From Gammaproteobacteria bacterium (GTDB lineage: Bacteria > Pseudomonadota > Gammaproteobacteria > GCA-001735895): DNA of 5,083 nucleotides. The stretch spans positions 1 through 5,083 of the forward strand of contig JANTFY010000187.1 of NCBI GenBank assembly GCA_024763185.1. The letters are read 5' to 3'. The notes beneath the pieces were generated by a model. The model worked only from the letters and a program-made list of their open reading frames with translations. It did no database searches and was not told where the DNA came from. Each line of letters opens with the position of its first letter. The first letter of the stretch is position 1. This document shows positions 1 through 5,083 of this stretch, in pieces. A program made the position numbers and the translations under genes.

Positions 1-368
1 GTGATGTCATGCAGGCCTGTGCGGAACCGCGCCCGGGGCAACCGGGCAGCTGGATTTCACCGGCCATGATTGAAGCCTACAGCCAGCTGTTCAAGGCCGG
101 GTACGCACAGTCCTATGAATGCTGGGACAAGGATAACATCCTGGTGGGCGGTTTGTACGGGGTGACGCTGGGGCGGGTATTTTTTGGCGAATCCATGTTC
201 AGCCGGTCGAGCAATGCCTCCAAGGCCTGCCTTGATGCGCTGATAAATTCCCAGCAGTTCGATTTGATCGATTGCCAGATGAATACACAACATCTGCTCA
301 GCCTGGGAGCCTGCGACATTTCTCGCCATCAATTCGAGCAACTGCTTGCCAGCCATATCCAAATATGA
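1..368 (+). CDS. aat: Leucyl/phenylalanyl-tRNA-protein transferase, C-terminal part (5' end outside window)
   Basis: Cytoplasmic enzyme of the bacterial N-end rule: it moves Leu or Phe from aminoacyl-tRNA onto proteins with N-terminal Arg or Lys, marking them for ClpS/ClpAP. The frame is open from base 3 (Asp-Val before the ATG at 9), so that ATG is internal. About 121 residues are visible, roughly half of the E. coli protein (234). Family motifs appear in order: a TWI-like GSWI, LVGGLYGV, GRVFFGESMFSR, NASK, LIDCQ and SLGA. Counting from the ATG at 9, Glu61 (in GESMF), Asp88 and Gln90 (in DCQ) match the E. coli catalytic residues Glu156, Asp186 and Gln188, so the enzyme looks intact here. 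The C-terminus ends about 20 residues after SLGA, shorter than in E. coli. The arginyltransferase gene that often follows aat in proteobacteria is absent downstream. Confidence 0.96.
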   Translation, partial: DVMQACAEPRPGQPGSWISPAMIEAYSQLFKAGYAQSYECWDKDNILVGGLYGVTLGRVFFGESMFSRSSNASKACLDALINSQQFDLIDCQMNTQHLLSLGACDISRHQFEQLLASHIQI

Positions 369-399
369 ATTAATTAAACAAACACTTGCGGAAACACAC

Positions 400-1326
400 A
401 TGACGAGAATTACATACCTGCTCAGTTTAGTTTTAGCCCTGTTCAGCTTTGATCTGTTGGCAGCCACTGCCCTGCCCGGCCCATTAATCGATGCCGATTG
501 GCTGGCTGAAAACATTGATAAGGTGCAGATCCTCGATACCCGCAAGGAACTGGATACCTTTACAAAAGAGGGGCACATCGAAAACGCAGTGCTGGTTGAT
601 GTGAATAAAATTCGCATTGAGCGTGAAATTGACGGTAAAAAATTAACCCGCATGCGCCCAGACCCGGACAGCTTCCAAGCATTTATGCGCCAGCACGGTA
701 TCAATAACGACAGCATCGTGGTCATTACCCATCGTGGTAAAACTTCCGGTCATGTCGCGGGCGCCGCACGGCTTTACTGGCACTTTAAATATTATGGTTT
801 CGAACAGGTTGCGCTGCTAAATGGTGGCAATGCGGCCTGGGTTGAGGCACTGGAAGATTTAACCGACGAAGACAGCCCGGTCACAACGGGTAATTACACC
901 GTGGGCGAGCAACAACATCAAATCGTTGCCACCCGGCAGCAGGTAAAAGATGCCATGAACAACAACGCGGTCCAGCTTATTGATACGCGTGAGTTACGCT
1001 ACCACATCGGCATCGATAAAAAAGATTACGTTTATGCCTATGGCCATATTCCCGGATCCAGAATCCTGCCTTACAAGTTTCTCAACCCGGCGAAAGGCAT
1101 CGCGGAGTTCTTTGCCGGGGAAAAACTGCAGCTCATTGTCGATGCATTACGTATTGATGGCAATAAGGAACTGATTTTGTACTGTAACAGCGCCTACGAA
1201 TGCTCGTCAGACTGGTTTGTATTACATGAGCTGCTGGGCATGAAAAAGGTCAGAATTTATGACGGCTCCCTGCACCAATGGACGCAATATGAAGACAGCC
1301 CGATGACCACCAAGGTTTCGCAGTAA
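400..1326 (+). CDS. Secreted two-domain rhodanese (sulfurtransferase)
   Basis: A 308-residue protein with two rhodanese domains, expected to transfer sulfane sulfur through a cysteine persulfide in the periplasm. ATG 400 is chosen because it opens a good signal peptide (Thr-Arg, then hydrophobic residues 5-20, probable cleavage near Ala22 or Ala24) and a weak GGA lies 7 bases upstream. The same frame extends back to a TTG at 346, but that overlaps aat and would spoil the signal peptide. Domain 1 (about 29-158) has LDTR, GHIENA and LNGGNAAW but no Cys in its active loop (HRGKTSG, 111-117), as in other tandem rhodaneses whose first domain is non-catalytic. Domain 2 (about 172-302) has LIDTRE, GHIPGS, YCNSAYECSS and YDGSLHQW; Cys262 is the predicted nucleophile, with a second Cys at 268. 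The loop differs from the CG(S/T)GVTA of classic thiosulfate and mercaptopyruvate sulfurtransferases, so the sulfur donor is unknown. It is probably co-transcribed with the TVP38 gene 54 bases downstream. Confidence 0.9.
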   Translation: MTRITYLLSLVLALFSFDLLAATALPGPLIDADWLAENIDKVQILDTRKELDTFTKEGHIENAVLVDVNKIRIEREIDGKKLTRMRPDPDSFQAFMRQHGINNDSIVVITHRGKTSGHVAGAARLYWHFKYYGFEQVALLNGGNAAWVEALEDLTDEDSPVTTGNYTVGEQQHQIVATRQQVKDAMNNNAVQLIDTRELRYHIGIDKKDYVYAYGHIPGSRILPYKFLNPAKGIAEFFAGEKLQLIVDALRIDGNKELILYCNSAYECSSDWFVLHELLGMKKVRIYDGSLHQWTQYEDSPMTTKVSQ

Positions 1327-1380
1327 CAGTTTGTGGCCTAATCCACATTGACCGCGAAATAGGCATTCAAATACTTTCCA

Positions 1381-2025
1381 GTGACTATCAAATCGAAACT
1401 TTTAATCGTGGCCTTATTGATTGCGCTGGGCATCATACTGGAGGTCTATGGTTTACTGGATGCGCGCCACCTGCTCAACCTGGCACGTTCTTATACCGAT
1501 CAATGGTGGCTGATACTGATACTGATTGCGCTGCAGGCTTTACTGTTTACCTTTGCTCTCGCCGGCTCGGTTTTTTTATGGGTGGTGGCACCGCTGTATC
1601 CTCCTGTTACAGCCACATTCATCCTCACCGCGGGCGGTCTTGTGGGCGGTATGGGGGCTTACCTTTTCTCACAATTCCTGACCGAAGACTGGATAAAAAA
1701 AATTGAAAAATCACACACCTATCGCCTGCTGCATCAACAGGATAATTTTTTCACCCTGTTCGCTTTGCGTGTTTTCCCCGCCTTCCCGCATGCCGTAGTA
1801 AATTACAGCTCGGGCGTTTTAACGGTTAAAAAATCACATTTTATTGCGGCTGCAATTCTCGGTATTGGGATTAAATCCTATGTGTATTGCAACGTAATCT
1901 ATAACGCCAGTAGCACGGCGTCGGTCGAGGAATTGATCGATATAAAAACGCTCGGTCCCTTGTTGATTTTATCGATGCTGAGCCTGGCCGGTGTCGTTAT
2001 TCATTACCGTTTGACCCGTAAATAG
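1381..2025 (+). CDS. TVP38/TMEM64-family inner-membrane protein (DedA superfamily)
   Basis: A 214-residue multi-pass membrane protein. Hydrophobic segments lie at about 5-24, 42-63, 64-98 (Gly-rich, possibly re-entrant: TAGGLVGGMGAYLFSQFL), 153-172 and 189-207. The family signature is clear in FALRVFPAFPHAVVNYSSGV (127-146): Arg130, Pro133, Pro136, Asn141 and Gly145. Length is normal for the family. GTG 1381 is the first possible start after an in-frame TAG at 1360 and gives a short basic N-terminus before the first membrane segment; no good Shine-Dalgarno sequence precedes it. Relatives in the DedA superfamily include undecaprenyl-phosphate translocases and the eukaryotic lipid scramblases TMEM41B and VMP1, but the job of bacterial TVP38 proteins is not settled. 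Its position directly behind a secreted rhodanese suggests a linked role, for example in moving or responding to a sulfur compound; this is inference. Confidence 0.9.
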   Translation: MTIKSKLLIVALLIALGIILEVYGLLDARHLLNLARSYTDQWWLILILIALQALLFTFALAGSVFLWVVAPLYPPVTATFILTAGGLVGGMGAYLFSQFLTEDWIKKIEKSHTYRLLHQQDNFFTLFALRVFPAFPHAVVNYSSGVLTVKKSHFIAAAILGIGIKSYVYCNVIYNASSTASVEELIDIKTLGPLLILSMLSLAGVVIHYRLTRK

Positions 2026-2118
2026 AGCCCAGAATTCTCGTATTGCCGCTTTATAATCACCTATCAGTGTTTACTAAGCACAATAACCCATAATATCTCC
2101 GGCTGAATACATTCCTGG

Positions 2119-5083
2119 TTACGGCCTAGAATTTCGATATTTCACCCTGGCCAATAAAGTTAAAGCCATGGCTATTACCAGTAATGCCAGATACGGGTAC
2201 TTAATGGTATAGATCAATGGCAGCAATATTGCCCTGGTGAAAGCCCTCAAGCCTGCCTGATCTCGAATAATATCTGCTATCGGTGGTGAGAATTGATAGT
2301 ACTTGGACACGAGCCATTGTCCAGGTGAATGATTCAAAAGGTGCTCATCCCGAAACTGGCGCAGTACCTCTATATCTTCGTGCATATCTGTACCATAAGC
2401 CGCTGTAGCAATGAAACAACCGCCACCACCGCCACCAGAACTGCCTCCTGTGCCTGTGCTTACCACGGGCATACCCGGATCCACAATCCTGCCATCCTGC
2501 ATCAAATCATGATCTCCCCAGCGTCCATCGGTAAAATGCAAGCGGATAACATTATCTGTAATTTCAGCGCCGCGTACTCCATCATAGTAGAATTCGTACC
2601 AGGCTGCGGCAACTCCTGGGGGCCTTGGACCATACTTCCAGTAACTTTCTGCAACCTCTCCAGGTGGCAGGGTAATGGTTACCGTGGCTACTCCGCCAAC
2701 GGGCAACCCTTCTATTTCAAATGTAAAGAAACCATAGGGGTAATCAATATCCGAGGGTGGGTCAACCGGAGCAGGATTATCGGTCGCCGTGACGTTTTTC
2801 AGCGTCCCGGTGTCGGTTTCGATGGTGACATAATAGGCATCATTGTAAGTATGCAGGGAAGCCACATTTGCCTGTTCACTGTCTGCTGTTCCATCTCCAT
2901 TGCCATCATAGTTGGCATCACTGCCCGAAGCGCCCATTTCTTCTCCATCGGGAACCCCATCGTCTTCTGTGGACCCGGTACCTGATAAGGGAATGACCCA
3001 TTCAGGGTCATCTGCATCATTCGAACTCACCGTAATGGTTGCAGCATAGGGCTCGATATCGATAGCAGTAGGAGAAAAGGTCACCCAGACCCGACAGGCG
3101 TTACCCGGATGAACCACGTAGCTCTGATTGGCACAGGAATCAGCCGAAGCGCCCACTTCGTCCAGCGTATAATTGGTGGTGTCCGACAGGACCAGACTAT
3201 ACAGGCTGAGAGAGTCTGTGCCTTCATTGAGGATTGTTATGGTCAGTTCATCGGAAACTTCACCCGGCAGAAAATCTCCGAATTCGTGAGATTCGGGGGA
3301 TACACGGATCTCGGCGTCATAACCTGCCGATTTAAGACTTGTATCAAAGCGCGAAATGAATCCCTCCTGATAATCTGACACACCGCCGCAACAATAGGTT
3401 TTTGCGCCTCCAGCGGTTTCCGGAAAATCACTGGAAGTCGTCACACCACCGACATAGACACCATTGGTCACATCAACAACGACTCCAAATCCGGATTCTT
3501 CGGGACTGGAAGGCCCCCCGAGGTAACTCATTGCAAAATCTGCAGGATCATCATCCAGATTAAAAGCGTTTATTTTTAGGATAAAAGCATCTTGTGAGCC
3601 TACCAGGGTATCTTGCGCCGCCTGGTCGCTACCCGGAAATACGGCTGACCGTGTACTGCCAGTGACATAAAGCAGACCAAAATCAGCTAGATAATCCAGA
3701 TCATGCATGACATCCTCACCATCTCCACCCATATAGGTCGCCTGGTAGGATGTACCACTGGCCAGGTCCTTCTGGATGCGCACAATAAAACCATCATTGG
3801 GATCAGTGATTGCGCCTCCAGCCACGCCCGGAAAAGGATCCGTAACAAACTCGGGGATTTCTTCATGATCAGGGTGCTGACGAAGAAAACCCGAATCGGT
3901 ATTTCCAGTCAGATAAATGAAACCATTATTATCACCGATGGTTACAGCCTCAACGATATCATCCCCGCCGCCTCCAATATAGGTGGCATTTGGTAAACCG
4001 ATGACGAGGTTATTTATTTGAACGACAAAAACATCAAACAAGTCTGTAATGGGTTGCACAGGGTCTTCAAAAATATCAATGATATGTTTGTCGGGCTGAA
4101 AACTGCCTTCATCCACCCACGGGAAGTCGGTTGAATTGGTATTACCAACAACATACGAGAGCATGCCTTCTGATACCAAATCCCTGCCTAAATCAGATCC
4201 ACTACCCCCGATATAGGTAGCACCCACAATCTCAGTCAAATCAAAATTGAAAGCGGCCACAAAGGCATCATGCTCCCCCCCACCGTAATCGTATTGTGGG
4301 CTTTTTAGGCTGCCGCTTCCTACACGGCCAGGAATATCGCTGGATGATGTTGTACCCACCACGGTGATGACATCTTCATAAACCGGCGGTTCACTACCAG
4401 AAATGTTGTAACTTCCGATCACCATTCCATGGATTTCATCATTGGGGTAAAAGGCATCTGCTGCGGCTGTGTCGCCACCGTAATAGGTTGATCCATACAA
4501 GGTATTCAGGTCGGATGAAAAGCGTGCGACAAAACCCTCATTTTCTCCACCGGTGCCGACATATTCATCATCGGCACTTTGCTCGCTCACTCCAGCCAGG
4601 TCGGGGGAAGTGGTATTGCCAGCGATATATACCTCGAAATTATTTTCGCCTGTTTCACGGAATACCAGTGCATTGACGGAGTCGCTACCGCCACTGGCGG
4701 GATTCCCACCGATAAACCCAACATAGTGTAGCGTGGTCAAATCACTGTTGAAACGGGCCACAAAGGCATCATAACCATCACGAATATACAGCGGTAAACC
4801 GGTCACACCGGAGATAATGGAGTTGGTGTGCCCCACTGCATAAACATCACCGGATGGGGCAATATCAATCGCCTTGATGACCTCGTTGTTGCTTCCTCCA
4901 AAATAGGTCGACTGTAACAGAGGATCAATGATCACGGCATAAGCAGGATTGTAAGCCGCCAACTGGAAGCCGTATTGGTTGCCCTGAATCCGGTAAGCCA
5001 CTTCGATATCAATTCTATTCTCTTCAATCAGCTGATAAGCAACCGGCCTGGTGTGACTCACGATACCCTGCCCGGTATCGAGT
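2119..5083 (-). CDS. Large exported SBBP-repeat beta-propeller protein with ASH, choice-of-anchor-U and CFI-box C-terminal domains (5' end outside window)
   Basis: About 988 residues are visible; function is unknown, but it is surely an extracytoplasmic surface protein. Residues are counted from a GTG at 5061, which is probably an internal Val: the frame stays open to the edge, reading LDTGQGIV before SHTRPVAYQ, which fits the end of a DUF7948-type domain. Order: DUF7948 end (to about 47, VIIDP); seven SBBP-type repeats (about 50-580); an ASH/choice-of-anchor-D-like Ig domain (about 583-697, EFGDFLPGE...LNEGT...VTFSP...LSGTG) with Cys643 and Cys656, likely disulfide-bonded; a choice-of-anchor-U-like domain (about 698-864) starting with an Asp/Gly-rich calcium-type stretch (DGVPDGEE, DANYDGNGDGTADSEQ); a Gly/Ser linker (867-881); CFIATAAYG (882-890); a hydrophobic segment (about 944-970) and basic tail ARVKYRNSRP. 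The signal peptide must lie beyond the edge. It is convergent with the TVP38 gene, so not in its operon. Confidence 0.9.
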   Translation of the reverse strand, partial: LDTGQGIVSHTRPVAYQLIEENRIDIEVAYRIQGNQYGFQLAAYNPAYAVIIDPLLQSTYFGGSNNEVIKAIDIAPSGDVYAVGHTNSIISGVTGLPLYIRDGYDAFVARFNSDLTTLHYVGFIGGNPASGGSDSVNALVFRETGENNFEVYIAGNTTSPDLAGVSEQSADDEYVGTGGENEGFVARFSSDLNTLYGSTYYGGDTAAADAFYPNDEIHGMVIGSYNISGSEPPVYEDVITVVGTTSSSDIPGRVGSGSLKSPQYDYGGGEHDAFVAAFNFDLTEIVGATYIGGSGSDLGRDLVSEGMLSYVVGNTNSTDFPWVDEGSFQPDKHIIDIFEDPVQPITDLFDVFVVQINNLVIGLPNATYIGGGGDDIVEAVTIGDNNGFIYLTGNTDSGFLRQHPDHEEIPEFVTDPFPGVAGGAITDPNDGFIVRIQKDLASGTSYQATYMGGDGEDVMHDLDYLADFGLLYVTGSTRSAVFPGSDQAAQDTLVGSQDAFILKINAFNLDDDPADFAMSYLGGPSSPEESGFGVVVDVTNGVYVGGVTTSSDFPETAGGAKTYCCGGVSDYQEGFISRFDTSLKSAGYDAEIRVSPESHEFGDFLPGEVSDELTITILNEGTDSLSLYSLVLSDTTNYTLDEVGASADSCANQSYVVHPGNACRVWVTFSPTAIDIEPYAATITVSSNDADDPEWVIPLSGTGSTEDDGVPDGEEMGASGSDANYDGNGDGTADSEQANVASLHTYNDAYYVTIETDTGTLKNVTATDNPAPVDPPSDIDYPYGFFTFEIEGLPVGGVATVTITLPPGEVAESYWKYGPRPPGVAAAWYEFYYDGVRGAEITDNVIRLHFTDGRWGDHDLMQDGRIVDPGMPVVSTGTGGSSGGGGGGCFIATAAYGTDMHEDIEVLRQFRDEHLLNHSPGQWLVSKYYQFSPPIADIIRDQAGLRAFTRAILLPLIYTIKYPYLALLVIAMALTLLARVKYRNSRP
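2122..2463 (-). other. Gly-rich linker, CFI-box and C-terminal hydrophobic segment (probable sorting/anchoring module)
   Basis: This encodes the last 114 residues of the large exported protein. A Gly/Ser run (residues 867-881, ending in six Gly) leads into Cys882 and the strongly conserved CFIATAAYG, then a conserved stretch containing LRQFRDEHLL, SPGQWLV and YYQFSPPIAD, a hydrophobic segment at about 944-970 and a basic ten-residue tail. This matches what NCBI calls the CFI-box C-terminal domain, found at the end of diverse exported proteins. The order linker, Cys box, membrane segment, basic tail recalls sorting signals such as GlyGly-CTERM and MYXO-CTERM, but here about 60 conserved residues separate the Cys from the membrane segment. 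The processing enzyme, if any, is not in this window. Confidence 0.8.
3322..4905 (-). repeat. Seven SBBP-type beta-propeller repeats within the large exported protein
   Basis: Each unit starts with an aromatic-x-Gly-Gly motif, continues with a strand ending in a (V/I/L)xGxTxS-like turn, and closes with a D/E-(A/G/V)-F-(V/I) strand. The starting motifs, with residues counted from the GTG at 5061, are YFGG 53, FIGG 116, YYGG 193, YIGG 283, YIGG 361, YMGG 443 and YLGG 513. The matching turns are VGHTNS, AGNTTS, VGTTSS, VGNTNS, TGNTDS, TGSTRS and GGVTTS. The closing strands include DAFVARF, EGFVARF, DAFVAAF, DVFVVQI, DGFIVRI, DAFILKI and EGFISRF. Spacing is 63 to 90 residues, so the loops vary in length. 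Seven units fit one closed seven-bladed propeller. At the DNA level the repeats show as recurring reverse-complement 'ATAGGT' motifs, but the units have diverged and are not recent duplications. Confidence 0.85.

Noticed and set aside
346..374. Promoter-like pair TTGCCA (346-351) and ATTAAT (369-374) with 17-base spacing ahead of the rhodanese
   Set aside because: The -35 fits well but the -10 lacks the conserved first T and second A in an AT-rich stretch; such matches arise often by chance.
346..399. Upstream extension of the rhodanese frame to a TTG at 346, overlapping aat
   Set aside because: It would place 18 mostly polar residues before a good signal peptide and overlap the aat end; ATG 400 has a weak GGA at proper distance.
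57..725. Long open frame of 222 codons on the reverse strand
   Set aside because: It lies opposite aat and the rhodanese, both well supported by family motifs, and its translation shows no recognisable domain.
1332..1347. Short inverted repeat TGTGG-CCTAAT-CCACA after the rhodanese stop
   Set aside because: A five-base stem without a following T-run is too weak for a terminator, and no regulator site is recognised.
2092..2141. AATATC/GATATT inverted repeat spanning the end of the convergent spacer
   Set aside because: The stem is six AT-rich bases with a 38-base loop, so it is not a credible terminator or operator.
2329..2985. Open frame of 218 codons on the plus strand, opposite the C-terminal part of the large protein
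   Set aside because: The reverse strand carries clear conserved domains here; the plus-strand translation is low in complexity and looks like a shadow.
3322..4905. Possibility that the repeating motif is a DNA-level tandem or CRISPR-like repeat
   Set aside because: The similarity lies in the protein motifs; unit spacing varies from 63 to 90 codons and the DNA between motifs is not conserved.

Overview
The window looks like part of a chromosome from a gammaproteobacterium of moderate GC content, probably free-living or aquatic. This rests on the leucyl/phenylalanyl-tRNA-protein transferase (Aat) sequence, on the N-degron, rhodanese and TVP38 gene content, and on a large exported protein of a type common in environmental proteobacteria. 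Genus cannot be assigned from sequence reading alone. No RNA gene, mobile element, CRISPR array or phage feature was seen.

Left part (1-2025, + strand): three genes read in the same direction. The first is the C-terminal half of aat, cut by the left edge. After 31 bases comes a secreted, two-domain rhodanese (sulfurtransferase). After a further 54 bases comes a multi-pass membrane protein of the TVP38/TMEM64 (DedA superfamily) group. The rhodanese and the membrane protein probably form a unit: a periplasmic sulfur-handling enzyme next to an inner-membrane protein. Similar pairings (ynjE near ydjX/ydjZ in E. coli, and DedA-rhodanese fusions) are known from other bacteria.

Middle (2026-2118): a 93-base spacer between convergent genes, with no convincing terminator.

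Right part (2119-5083, - strand): almost 3 kb encoding one large exported protein that runs off the right edge. In order it has the end of an N-terminal DUF7948-like region, seven SBBP-type repeats (probably one seven-bladed beta-propeller), an ASH/choice-of-anchor-D-type Ig-like domain, a choice-of-anchor-U-like domain opening with a Asp/Gly-rich calcium-binding-like stretch, a Gly-rich linker, a CFI-box (CFIATAAYG) C-terminal module, and a final hydrophobic segment with a basic tail. The apparent GTG start at 5061 is very likely an internal valine, because the frame stays open and family-like to the edge.

The most interesting points are the surface protein with its poorly understood C-terminal sorting module, and the rhodanese-TVP38 pair. 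Neither is demonstrably a wholly new system from this window alone.
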